The notes: a model not told the origin generated them from the letters alone. 7,420 nucleotides of DNA from Prevotellaceae bacterium (GCA_031279735.1 JAITHX010000091.1:1-7420), one strand, 5' to 3'; shown: positions 1 to 7,289, counted from the first letter of the stretch. Program-made: numbers and translations.

Positions 1-13
1 TTAAAGAATGTGA

Positions 14-107
14 AATGGGGTATGGGGTATGGGGTATGGGGTATAGGGTATAGGGTATAGGGTATAATAGGGTATAGGGTATAGGGTATAGGGTATGGGG
101 TATAGGG
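14..107 (+). repeat. G-rich heptamer tandem array, TATGGGG/TATAGGG
   Basis: After a partial unit (AATGGGG, 14-20) the top strand carries twelve head-to-tail units from 21 to 107: three TATGGGG, three TATAGGG, one 10-nt unit with three extra bases (63-72), three TATAGGG, one TATGGGG and one TATAGGG. Every unit ends in a run of three or four G, separated by TAT or TATA, which fits the usual G-quadruplex pattern (G3+ with loops of 1-7 nt) many times over. The C-rich strand has no stop codon in any frame here, whereas TATAGGG units place TAG on the G-rich strand. The array faces a shorter inverted copy at 159-204. Variation is limited to one position per unit (G or A), as expected from slippage and unit duplication. 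The function is unknown. Confidence 0.95.
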
Positions 108-199
108 TGCCATCCGGCAGTAAAGACGAAAATAGAATTCCTCCCATTTGGCGAAGCACCCTATACCCCATACCCTATACCCCATACCCCATACCCTAT
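67..199 (-). other. Long hairpin formed by the opposed heptamer arrays
   Basis: Bases 67-110 pair with 156-199 around a 45-nt loop (111-155). The innermost 27 pairs (84-110 with 156-182) are perfect. The only two imperfections in the 44-bp stem are A/C oppositions at 83/183 and 76/190, and both become G-U wobble pairs in minus-strand RNA, the direction of the ABC ATPase gene. The stem contains that gene's stop codon (196-198), so a ribosome would finish translation inside the structure. It could protect the mRNA 3' end, help end transcription, or be a by-product of repeat inversion. There is no clean U tract after the stem, only a loosely T-rich stretch in 1-15 on the minus strand, so I do not call a standard intrinsic terminator. 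The loop shows no recognisable gene or motif. Confidence 0.7.
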
Positions 200-204
200 A
201 CCCC
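159..204 (-). repeat. Inverted heptamer array, CCCTATA/CCCCATA on top strand
   Basis: Six units (CCCTATA, CCCCATA, CCCTATA, CCCCATA, CCCCATA, CCCTATA) plus a final CCCC lie in the orientation opposite to the array at 14-107, so the minus strand is G-rich here. The array starts directly after GCA at 156-158, which mirrors the TGC that ends the other array at 108-110. The repeat runs into the 3' end of the ABC ATPase gene: the stop codon TAG of that gene is part of a TATAGGG unit, and its last codons lie in or next to the G-rich tract. In the gene's own mRNA this tract is G-rich and could form an RNA quadruplex. Confidence 0.93.
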
Positions 205-849
205 AGCCCCCAATCTGCTGTCGAATCGGAAGGGGTATTCGTAGCCGAGCGAGCAGAGGATTATGCCGGCGTTCTGGCGTTTGGTTTCGGCGGAGATGAG
301 TTCGGACATTATTTCTATGTTTTTTTCGTCGAGATGGCTGAAGGGTTCGTCGAGCAGGATGAAGTCGAAGGGCTGGCAGAGCGCTCTTATTGTGGCGACG
401 CGCTGCTGCTGTCCGAAGGAGAGACGTCCGACTTTTTCGTTGATTTTGTTCTCTATTCCGGCTTTCGCCGCGAGCAGTTCTATTTCGCCGGCGCTTTTGT
501 GACCGGTGATTTTATTTTTCAGTTCGATGTTTTCGCGTACTGTCAGATCGGAGAACAGTCGCAGTCCTTGAAACACGCAGCTGAGCGAGCGGCGGCGTAT
601 GTCGCGCCATTCGTTCTGTTTCAGCGAGGCGATGTTGCGGGCGTCGAAGGCGATGTTGCCCGAATAATCGTTTCGTTCGCCGAAGATGAAGGCGAAGAGC
701 GAGGATTTTCCGTGACCCGAAGGCGCGGTTATCAGGCAGTTTTTGCCTTTGTCGAATCGAATGTCGTTGAACCATGGTTCGAACACCGACGCGGGGTCGG
801 TGTTCGAAATGGATGACGGGTGCAGTCCGTTCAGGGTTATTGATTCCAT
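196..849 (-). CDS. ABC transporter ATP-binding protein
   Basis: This 217-residue protein is a single ABC nucleotide-binding domain that would hydrolyse ATP on the cytoplasmic face of an inner-membrane transporter or release complex. Visible motifs in order are a Walker A variant APSGHGKS (42-49, first Gly replaced by Ala), the Q-loop Gln94 in VFQG, the signature LSFGQ (143-147, second Gly of LSGGQ replaced by Phe), Walker B FILLDEP (163-169) with Glu168, and the D-loop SHLD (171-174). The switch-loop histidine is missing: the segment reads LCSLG at 198-202. From memory, related Bacteroides proteins also have a non-His residue there, so this may be a subfamily trait rather than decay. The size resembles LolD/FtsE-type ATPases, but no permease is in the window. 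The ATG overlaps the end of the upstream lipoprotein gene by 13 bp, suggesting translational coupling. The stop is supplied by the heptamer repeat. The substrate is unknown. Confidence 0.9.
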   Translation of the reverse strand: MESITLNGLHPSSISNTDPASVFEPWFNDIRFDKGKNCLITAPSGHGKSSLFAFIFGERNDYSGNIAFDARNIASLKQNEWRDIRRRSLSCVFQGLRLFSDLTVRENIELKNKITGHKSAGEIELLAAKAGIENKINEKVGRLSFGQQQRVATIRALCQPFDFILLDEPFSHLDEKNIEIMSELISAETKRQNAGIILCSLGYEYPFRFDSRLGAGV

Positions 850-2420
850 GAAGAGGGCTTGCCCGATGAAATTTTGTCCACGCTTTTGAATATTTGTTTC
901 AGGGAGTTGACATTGGGGTTTTTGAATTGCAGCACTGCTTCGAAATCCGCTATTCTGCCCATTGCGTAAGCCTTGTCGTATATGTCGATTATCGACGCGA
1001 AGATGTCGTACGAGCCGCCTTTTATGAAGTTTCTCAGAAACAGCTTGAAGTTGTCGGGATACGAGTTGAGGTCGAGATTGATGCAGAAGCCTGCGGGACG
1101 GTTGCCTATCGTGGCGCTCACGGGGTTGTCGGCGAAGGTTTTGCCTTTCTTCTTGCCGACGAACATTGCGGTGGATTCGAGGTCGTTGGACACTATGACT
1201 CTGTTGTTTTTGAAGGCAAACGAGAGGGAGAGCGACAGTTCGGACATTCCCGGATTGTCGTAAACATAGTAGCCGTCGGGCGATTTGACTATCTGGTCTT
1301 TGGGAATCAGCGCGAGTATGTCGTTGAACGCGGATTCGCCTTTGACGGAGAAGACGAGGGTCATTTCCGGCATCGGGATGTTCGATTGTTTGAACCCGTG
1401 TATGCTGAACAGTATGTCGCCGTCGAGGGCGTCGAGCACCGATTTGAGTTCCGGTCCGTCGAGGAATTTCTTCATTTCTTCGGAGTTTGCCGATTCGTCG
1501 CCGTTGTATTTTTGCAGGTTCAGTTCTAGGGTTTGTCTGAACAATTTGAAGTATTCGATTACGTTTATTGCCACATTGAACTGCAGGTAAGCCTTTTCGG
1601 GCAAGTCTCCGTAGAGTTCGGTATTGAAGGCTTCTTTTGCAAGCGGATATTTTTCAACGTATTTCGCCACTTCCGAAGGCGGGTTGATACTGCCCGACGC
1701 CACGATTTTCCCGTCGTTGAAATCAAGATAGCCGTGAACCGAGAGATTTCCGACGTCTTTCATTTGTTCCGTCAGCGGACTGAGAACATCGCCGCTGAAG
1801 GCTTTGTACAAATCGCTGAAAAGCGAGTATTTCAGCCAGCTTCTCATGTCGGCTTTCCGTTCGGCGAACTTCTTGAAATCCTCGTTTACGGCAAGCAGTC
1901 CGTCCTTTTTCTCGCTGAAGAGTTCGGCGATTTGTCCCGAAGGAACGGGCTTGGCGGAGACTATAAGCTGTTTCTCGTTCCATGCCATGCAGATGCCCTC
2001 CTTGTTGATGCAACCCTTGTAGCCGTCGCCGCGAACGGGTTCTTCGAGTCCCAGTTTTTTGAGCCATCCTTCCAGCGCGTTTACGTCGAGAACTTTCGCA
2101 TAAGCCGAAATTTCTTTGGGGGAGGTCAGGCAGATCAGGATGTTGTCGGCGCTTACGCCTGCATCCTTCGATCCTTTGCACAGCGCTTCGACGAAGGCGA
2201 ACTGTTCGCCGCCTATCAGTCGGCCCATGTTCATGAATTTGTAATCGTCGGGATTGTTGAGTCCCGATTTCGACAGGAAAGCCTTTCCGTTGATTTCCGC
2301 CACGAACGTGGCGTCGGAAGGAATCTGCGATAATGGATTCGGTTCGCCGGCAGTGTTGCAAGAGGCGAACAAGTATCCTGCAACAAGCAGAAAACAAGCT
2401 AATTTTAAGTACTTAATCAT
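837..2420 (-). CDS. DUF4836-like lipoprotein
   Basis: This 527-residue protein is probably a lipid-anchored envelope protein. Its N terminus has Lys3 and Lys6, a hydrophobic stretch (about 7-19) and a lipobox-like LFASC with the acceptor at Cys21. The segment from 31 to 54, with PSDATFV followed by a Lys-Ser-Gly-Leu motif, and the later LDGDILFSIHGF (332-343) resemble the DUF4836 family of Bacteroidota as I remember it, and the length fits. No catalytic motif is visible. The residues after Cys21 (NTAGEP) do not give a clear acidic surface-export signal, so its side of the outer membrane is uncertain. A promoter-like element lies about 58 nt upstream of the ATG, and the gene overlaps the ABC ATPase by 13 bp, so the two are very likely one operon and may act together. 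The family name is recognised by eye only; a different large lipoprotein family is the alternative. Confidence 0.78.
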   Translation of the reverse strand: MIKYLKLACFLLVAGYLFASCNTAGEPNPLSQIPSDATFVAEINGKAFLSKSGLNNPDDYKFMNMGRLIGGEQFAFVEALCKGSKDAGVSADNILICLTSPKEISAYAKVLDVNALEGWLKKLGLEEPVRGDGYKGCINKEGICMAWNEKQLIVSAKPVPSGQIAELFSEKKDGLLAVNEDFKKFAERKADMRSWLKYSLFSDLYKAFSGDVLSPLTEQMKDVGNLSVHGYLDFNDGKIVASGSINPPSEVAKYVEKYPLAKEAFNTELYGDLPEKAYLQFNVAINVIEYFKLFRQTLELNLQKYNGDESANSEEMKKFLDGPELKSVLDALDGDILFSIHGFKQSNIPMPEMTLVFSVKGESAFNDILALIPKDQIVKSPDGYYVYDNPGMSELSLSLSFAFKNNRVIVSNDLESTAMFVGKKKGKTFADNPVSATIGNRPAGFCINLDLNSYPDNFKLFLRNFIKGGSYDIFASIIDIYDKAYAMGRIADFEAVLQFKNPNVNSLKQIFKSVDKISSGKPSSWNQ

Positions 2421-2439
2421 AATTGATAATATTAATTGT

Positions 2440-2477
2440 CAGTTATTATTTAATTCTCTGAACAGTATTATTTAATG
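2440..2477. repeat. Direct repeat in the lipoprotein gene leader
   Basis: The top strand reads CAGTTATTATTTAAT at 2440-2454 and CAGTATTATTTAAT at 2463-2476, the same motif apart from one extra T and offset by about 23 bp. One copy covers the predicted transcription start and the other lies in the leader between promoter and start codon. It could be a paired regulator site or a small local duplication. The region is very AT-rich, so chance similarity contributes. Confidence 0.5.
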
Positions 2478-2485
2478 CAAATATA
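2478..2485 (-). promoter_or_regulatory. Bacteroidota -7 promoter element for the lipoprotein-ATPase operon
   Basis: The minus strand reads TATATTTG, a full match to the Bacteroidota -7 consensus TAnnTTTG. It predicts a start of transcription near 2471 and a leader of roughly 50 nt before the ATG at 2420. The expected TTTG box about 19 nt upstream is not present. The nearest candidate is a T-rich stretch (TTTTTC) at about 2501-2506, so the -33 part is weak. The element lies in the 96-bp AT-rich spacer after ilvD, where no clear terminator hairpin is visible, so the operon may also receive readthrough from ilvD. Confidence 0.55.
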
Positions 2486-2516
2486 TAACAATTCTGCCGC
2501 GAAAAAGATTTGGCGT

Positions 2517-4349
2517 TCAGTCTATGATTCTCACTGCGCCTCTGTCGGCCGAACTCACCGTGCGCGCATAGATTTTCAGCGACTTGGACACTGCTCGTTC
2601 TCGCGTTGCGGGAGTGAAGGCGAATTTTCCGCGTCCTTTCTCGTATTGGCGGCGCGATTCGAGTTCTGCATTCGAAACAAGCAGATTGATTGTCCGTTCC
2701 GGTATGTTTATCTCTATTTCGTCGCCGTCGCATACGAGGGCTATGTTTCCTCCGGCGGCGGCTTCGGGCGAGATGTGACCTATGGACAGTCCCGACGTTC
2801 CGCCCGAGAAGCGTCCGTCGGTTATCAGCGCGCATTTGTCGCCCAGATGCATTGATTTTATGTAGGATGTAGGGTAGAGCATTTCCTGCATTCCGGGACC
2901 GCCTCTGGGACCTTCGTAGGTAATCACCACCACGTCGCCAGCCTTGACTTTGCCGCTCAATATTCCTTCGCAGGCGGATTCCTGCGAGTTGAACACTTTG
3001 GCGCTGCCTCTGAATTTGAGGATGCGTTCATCGACGCCTGCGGTTTTCACCACGCATCCGTCGAGCGCTATGTTGCCTTTCAGCACTGCCAGCCCGCCGT
3101 CGCGGGTGTAGGCATTTTCGATGTTTCTGATGCAGCCCGAGCGCCGGTCGGTGTCGAAGCTGTCGAAGTAGGCGAATTGCCCTCCCAGCGCGATGCTGTA
3201 TTTGTTGCCCGGAGCCGACTTGTATCTTTTCACGTATTCCGATTTTGCCGATTTTCTGGTTATTCCGTAGAGATTAATCGCGTCTTCGAGCGTCAGTCCG
3301 TCAACCCGTTTCACCGAAGTGTCTATCAGATCGTCTTCGGCGAGTTCCGCCATGATTGCCATCACGCCGCCGGCGCGGTTGACGTCCTGGATGTAGTATT
3401 TGTTTGTATTCGGGGCTACTTTGCAGAGGCAGGGAGTGCGTCGCGAGAGTGCGTCGATATCGTCCATCGAAAAATCCGCTCCGGCTTCCATAGCCACGGC
3501 AAGCAGATGAAGCACGGTGTTGGTCGAGCCGCCCATTGCTATGTCCAGTGTCATGGCGTTGAGAAAGGCTTTTCTGGAGGCGATGTTTCTGGGCAGCACG
3601 GAGATGTCGCCCTTGACGTAGTATCTGAAAGCGTTCTTGACAATCAGTCGCGCGGCATCCTCGAAAAGTTTTTTTCGGTTTCTGTGCGTGGCGATTATGG
3701 TGCCGTTGCCCGGCAGAGCCAAACCTATGGCTTCGTTGAGGCAGTTCATGGAATTGGCGGTGAACATTCCGGAGCAGGAGCCGCAGGTAGGGCAGGCTGC
3801 CTGTTCGATCATTTTCACCAGCTGGTCGTCCGACGAAGGGTCGGCGGCGTGAACCATTGCGTCTATCAAGTCCAGCCGTCTGTCCTTCAGGTTTCCGGCT
3901 TCCATCGGACCTCCCGACACGAAGACTGCGGGGATGTTCACGCGCATTGCCGCCATCATCATTCCGGGCGTGATCTTGTCGCAATTGCTGATGCAGATCA
4001 TCGCATCGGCACAGTGGGCGTTCACCATGTATTCGACGCTGTCGGCTATCAGTTCGCGCGAGGGCAGCGAATAGAGCATTCCTGCGTGTCCCATGGCTAT
4101 GCCGTCGTCGATGGCAATAGTGTTGAACTCGGCTGCAAAACAGCCTGCCGTTTCTATTATCTGTTTGATCTCCTGTCCTATTTCGTGGAGATGAACATGG
4201 CCGGGCACAAACTGCGTAAACGAGTTGACGATGGCGATGACTGGTTTTCCAAAGTGTTCGTTTTTCATTCCGTTGGCTTTGAGCAGCGCTCTGGCTCCTG
4301 CCATTTTGCGACCCTTCGTAATGGTCGCGCTTCTTAGGGGTATTTCCAT
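2517..4349 (-). CDS. ilvD: Dihydroxy-acid dehydratase
   Basis: This 610-residue cytoplasmic enzyme dehydrates 2,3-dihydroxy-isovalerate and 2,3-dihydroxy-3-methylvalerate to the matching 2-keto acids, the third common step of valine and isoleucine synthesis, and also feeds leucine and pantothenate. Nearly the whole protein looks like Escherichia coli IlvD, including the start (RSAT, GRKMAGARAL) and length (616 in E. coli). Family motifs are IDDGIAMGH (80-88), whose acidic residues bind the metal, CDKITPG (123-129) with the Fe-S ligand Cys123 and Lys125, CPTCGSCSG (186-194) with a further cluster cysteine, and ALITDGRFSGGTSG (507-520) with the active-site serine region. No key residue is missing. 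The start lies 11 nt after the peptidase gene's stop, so the two are probably co-transcribed. A weak GGA lies in that gap. The other ilv genes (ilvB, ilvN, ilvC) are not in the window. Confidence 0.97.
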   Translation of the reverse strand: MEIPLRSATITKGRKMAGARALLKANGMKNEHFGKPVIAIVNSFTQFVPGHVHLHEIGQEIKQIIETAGCFAAEFNTIAIDDGIAMGHAGMLYSLPSRELIADSVEYMVNAHCADAMICISNCDKITPGMMMAAMRVNIPAVFVSGGPMEAGNLKDRRLDLIDAMVHAADPSSDDQLVKMIEQAACPTCGSCSGMFTANSMNCLNEAIGLALPGNGTIIATHRNRKKLFEDAARLIVKNAFRYYVKGDISVLPRNIASRKAFLNAMTLDIAMGGSTNTVLHLLAVAMEAGADFSMDDIDALSRRTPCLCKVAPNTNKYYIQDVNRAGGVMAIMAELAEDDLIDTSVKRVDGLTLEDAINLYGITRKSAKSEYVKRYKSAPGNKYSIALGGQFAYFDSFDTDRRSGCIRNIENAYTRDGGLAVLKGNIALDGCVVKTAGVDERILKFRGSAKVFNSQESACEGILSGKVKAGDVVVITYEGPRGGPGMQEMLYPTSYIKSMHLGDKCALITDGRFSGGTSGLSIGHISPEAAAGGNIALVCDGDEIEINIPERTINLLVSNAELESRRQYEKGRGKFAFTPATRERAVSKSLKIYARTVSSADRGAVRIID

Positions 4350-4360
4350 ATATATCCGTT

Positions 4361-7234
4361 TTATTCAGTTAATATATCTTTTATTCTCACTTTTTGTATT
4401 CTTGGGTGTAATTTCTCCGTTCCCATTTTTGCGCGGTTGCCGGAGAGTATGTGCACCGTCGGTCGTCCGCGAACGAACTTGTCGTAGAACCCGCTGACGG
4501 TGCGCATGTCGAACGTGTCGATGTTTTCGTATTGTATCTGGCGCAAATCCTTTTCGTAGCCCTGACGAACAAGCGAGTACCCGTAGTAGGGCAGGTCTCT
4601 GAACCCAGGCAGGGAGTTGTTGATCGATTCCTTGAACGCTTCCCTGATGTTTTCCATCAGTTCGGGCTGCAGGGGCATCCGTTTCACGAGACTATCGACG
4701 AGCTGCACCGCTTCGACCGTTTTATCGGACTGAGTGGAAAGGTGTCCGCGCAGAAATCCGCTGTAAGCGCCGAATCTTCTGTCGGGAAAGAAATAATTTG
4801 CGCGGGCGAGATACGACAACGACCGCAATTCTCTGACTTCCCTGAAGATTATCGACGACATTCCTTCGCCGAAGTAACTGTTGAAAAAGGTTCCGGCTAT
4901 AACGTCGGTTCTGTCGCCCGCCTCGCCGGGGACGTAAACGTAGGAAATGGTCTGGTTGGCTTTCTTGTAGTCCAGCACCGAGACTAAATCGGATTCGTAT
5001 TTTCTTATCTCGAAAAACGACCTGTCGGCTTCGTTCACCTTTTCGGGAAATTTCATTTCGGCGAGAATCACCCTTTTCACCTCGTCGAAGGATAATCGGC
5101 CGGAGTAGGTGATTGTTGTTTCAAAACTTCTTATGCGCGCGAAAAGATCAACTATGTCGGACGACTTCAATTTTCGCGCTTCCCGCATCGAAACGCGGTT
5201 GAGATACTCCGAATGTTCGCCCAGAATCACATAGTTGTAATGTGCCGAAGAGAGAGTGTTGAAGTCCTTCCGTTCCATTTTGTTCCTTTCCTTCAAGTCC
5301 TGCAGCAGTTTGGGCATTTGAGCGTCGTCGGGCGCAACGTTCGAGAGGAAATCGTTCGTCAGTTTCATGGTCTCCGCAAAGTTTTCGTCGAAGCCTTCAA
5401 CGGTCATAACCGTAGCCGTTTTGCCTGCCGACATGTCGCAGGAAGCGCCGAGCTTCTGCATTGCCGAGCGAAATTGGGCAAGAGTGCGCGATTTGGTTCC
5501 GAGTTCGTTGAAATGTTCCGGAATAAGTCCCGCCAGTTTGTTCCCGTTGGTACCCGAATCAAAGCGGAAAGTGATGCTGAAGATGCTGTTCAGCGGATTC
5601 TTTCCGACAACTAAATGCACGTTCTTTTTCAGGTCGCCGTATTTGAAATCCTTGTCGAAGTCCACGAAAACGGGCGAATAGGGAACGTCCTTCTTTTTCG
5701 ACAGTTCGAGAGCGAAATCCGACTGCGCGCCGGCGTTTCCGGCAGGCAGGGGCGCGTATTCCGGCTTCTTGATCTTTTCGGCTTTGCCCGAAAGTCCGGG
5801 CTTGTTGAAGAACACGAAACGGTTGTCGGTGAAGTATTTGTTTGCCGCCTCTACGACTTCGCGCTTGGTAACGGTTTGATATTTTTTCGTTTCAACCATA
5901 TATTCCTCCCACGACATCCCTTTCGAGAACAGGGAGACGAGAAGGTTGCCGAATTTGCTTTTGTTTTCGGAAATGCGGGCGTTTTCCTTGACGAAGGAGG
6001 TTTTCAGGGCATCGAAAAGCTCGTCGTCGAAGTCGCCGGATTTCAGCCGGTTTATGATGCTCGTCACCTCGTTTTCCGTTTTCGTCAGTTTGCCGAAGAT
6101 AGTCGGGACAAACAGAATGACGATGGCGCCCATATCGTTTAGCGACAAGTGTTCGCACATCGACATCAGCACTTTGTTCTCGTTTCGCAGACGGTCGAGC
6201 AAGCCGGTTTTCGATTTGTTCGAGAGGATTTCCATGCAGTAGTCCAGCGCCACCTTGTCGGGATGCATCGCCGGCAGTCCGCGATAGCATACAAGTCCCG
6301 CTTTCACGGGAATATATCGCGCCGAATAAAACTCTCTGCCGTTGAAGGGTGCTTCGCGGAAGGATTCGACGGGAAATTCGGGCGCGGTTCCGGACGGGAG
6401 CTTGCCGAAAGCGGCATCGACAAGCGGCATGATCTTCTGCGAATCGAAGTCGCCGGCAAGCACAAGAGCCATGTTTCCCGCCACGTAGCAGCGTTTGTAG
6501 AACTCTCGCATTTTGCTGATGGACGGAGTTTTGAGGTCTTTCACCGTGCCTATTATGGGATTTCGGTAGGGATGACGCCTGATGATTCTTTGCAGCAAGT
6601 CCTCCAATGCTTTCGAGCCCATCATGTCCGCATACATGTTTCGTTCTTCGTAAACCGTTTCGAGTTCGGCCTGAAACATTCTGAAAACAGGATTCCTGAA
6701 ACGTTCGGCATAGACGGCGAGCCATTTTTCCGTGTGACTTGGCGAAAAAACATTGTGATACACCGTATGATCATAATGCGTGTAGGCGTTGATGTCCGTT
6801 CCGCCGTATTTTCGGAGCAGCCGGTCAACTTCGCCCGGTATGGCGTATTGAGCCGCTTCGACCGACAGCTCATTAATCTGTTTCAATATGCGGTTTCGAC
6901 TCGCTTCGTTTTCGCCTGCCGCGGCGAGTTCGTCATACAGCGCTTCGATTTTATCCAAGTAAGGTTTTTCCTTTTCGTAATCCACGGTTCCTATCCTGTC
7001 CGTTCCCTTGAACATCAGATGCTCGAAATAATGAGCGGTTCCGGTATGACCTTCGGGATCGTTCTTTGACCCGGCTTTCACTGCCACCGCTCCGAAAACT
7101 TTGGGTTCCGAATGATCTTCGGCGAGAATCACAGTGAATCCGTTGTCGAGCGTAAATGTTCTCAATTCCTGAGCTGCCGCCGTTTGTGTCGTTAACATAA
7201 CCATAGATACATATATTATACATAAAAGTTTCAT
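4361..7234 (-). CDS. Secreted M16 family zinc metallopeptidase
   Basis: The protein is 957 residues from the chosen start. It begins with a signal peptide (MKLLC, a hydrophobic core and probable cleavage after AAA at about residue 21), so it acts in the periplasm or beyond. The inverted zinc motif HYFEH (68-72) is intact, followed by FKGT (75-78). The distal ligand is probably Glu197 in the ELETVYEER segment, with Glu190 seven residues before it. A charged, probably helical insertion fills about 82-140, between FKGT and the GGTDINAYTHYD segment. The second half is a degenerate M16 repeat: the matching site reads PEHFNEL (572-578) without HxxEH, while the C-terminal domain keeps a REVRELRSLSY motif (798-808). 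This one-active, one-inactive layout is typical of two-repeat M16 peptidases such as PqqL-like proteins. The reading frame extends to an ATG at 7270, but the promoter lies at 7259-7289, so that start would not be transcribed. The ATG at 7234 gives a clean signal peptide and a short leader. The substrate is unknown. Confidence 0.93.
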   Translation of the reverse strand: MKLLCIIYVSMVMLTTQTAAAQELRTFTLDNGFTVILAEDHSEPKVFGAVAVKAGSKNDPEGHTGTAHYFEHLMFKGTDRIGTVDYEKEKPYLDKIEALYDELAAAGENEASRNRILKQINELSVEAAQYAIPGEVDRLLRKYGGTDINAYTHYDHTVYHNVFSPSHTEKWLAVYAERFRNPVFRMFQAELETVYEERNMYADMMGSKALEDLLQRIIRRHPYRNPIIGTVKDLKTPSISKMREFYKRCYVAGNMALVLAGDFDSQKIMPLVDAAFGKLPSGTAPEFPVESFREAPFNGREFYSARYIPVKAGLVCYRGLPAMHPDKVALDYCMEILSNKSKTGLLDRLRNENKVLMSMCEHLSLNDMGAIVILFVPTIFGKLTKTENEVTSIINRLKSGDFDDELFDALKTSFVKENARISENKSKFGNLLVSLFSKGMSWEEYMVETKKYQTVTKREVVEAANKYFTDNRFVFFNKPGLSGKAEKIKKPEYAPLPAGNAGAQSDFALELSKKKDVPYSPVFVDFDKDFKYGDLKKNVHLVVGKNPLNSIFSITFRFDSGTNGNKLAGLIPEHFNELGTKSRTLAQFRSAMQKLGASCDMSAGKTATVMTVEGFDENFAETMKLTNDFLSNVAPDDAQMPKLLQDLKERNKMERKDFNTLSSAHYNYVILGEHSEYLNRVSMREARKLKSSDIVDLFARIRSFETTITYSGRLSFDEVKRVILAEMKFPEKVNEADRSFFEIRKYESDLVSVLDYKKANQTISYVYVPGEAGDRTDVIAGTFFNSYFGEGMSSIIFREVRELRSLSYLARANYFFPDRRFGAYSGFLRGHLSTQSDKTVEAVQLVDSLVKRMPLQPELMENIREAFKESINNSLPGFRDLPYYGYSLVRQGYEKDLRQIQYENIDTFDMRTVSGFYDKFVRGRPTVHILSGNRAKMGTEKLHPRIQKVRIKDILTE

Positions 7235-7258
7235 CACACCACTTTCCATATAAGCGCG

Positions 7259-7289
7259 CAAAAATATCAATTAAATTTATATCGGCAAA
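7259..7289 (-). promoter_or_regulatory. Bacteroidota promoter of the peptidase-ilvD unit
   Basis: On the minus strand TTTG (7289-7286) is followed after exactly 19 nt by TATTTTTG (7266-7259). Both boxes match the Bacteroidota housekeeping consensus TTTG and TAnnTTTG. Transcription should start near 7253, leaving a leader of roughly 18 nt before the ATG at 7234. The placement decides the start codon, because the ATG at 7270 lies upstream of the -7 box. The region just upstream is AT-rich and runs into the heptamer array at 7322. Confidence 0.8.

Noticed and set aside
111..155. Small gene or regulatory RNA in the hairpin loop
   Set aside because: The 45 nt contain no open frame with a start and no conserved motif I recognise. 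A TATTTTCG on the minus strand is only a near match to a promoter box.
14..204. CRISPR array or telomere-like sequence
   Set aside because: The units are contiguous heptamers without spacers or cas genes, and the arrays are internal, inverted and not at a demonstrated DNA end.
148..816. A 222-codon plus-strand open frame starting in the heptamer array
   Set aside because: It lies antisense to the ABC ATPase, whose motifs are clear. Its first residues are translated repeat (Pro-Ile-Pro-His-Thr-Leu-Tyr), open only because the C-rich strand lacks stops.
1533..2333. A 266-codon plus-strand open frame opposite the lipoprotein gene
   Set aside because: It is a shadow of the coding strand, with no start context or motif, while the minus strand has a lipoprotein signal and family-like segments.
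2424..2441. Fur box upstream of the lipoprotein gene
   Set aside because: One TGATAAT half-site is present, but the second half is imperfect and spaced by four bases instead of one, in very AT-rich DNA.
3177..4337. A 386-codon plus-strand open frame opposite ilvD
   Set aside because: It is a shadow of a strongly conserved enzyme gene. It has no recognisable domain and is rich in His, Val and Arg, as expected from antisense reading of a biased codon set.
7235..7270. Longer start of the peptidase at 7270
   Set aside because: The promoter -7 box (7259-7266) would lie downstream of that codon, and the extra 12 residues disrupt the otherwise clean signal peptide.
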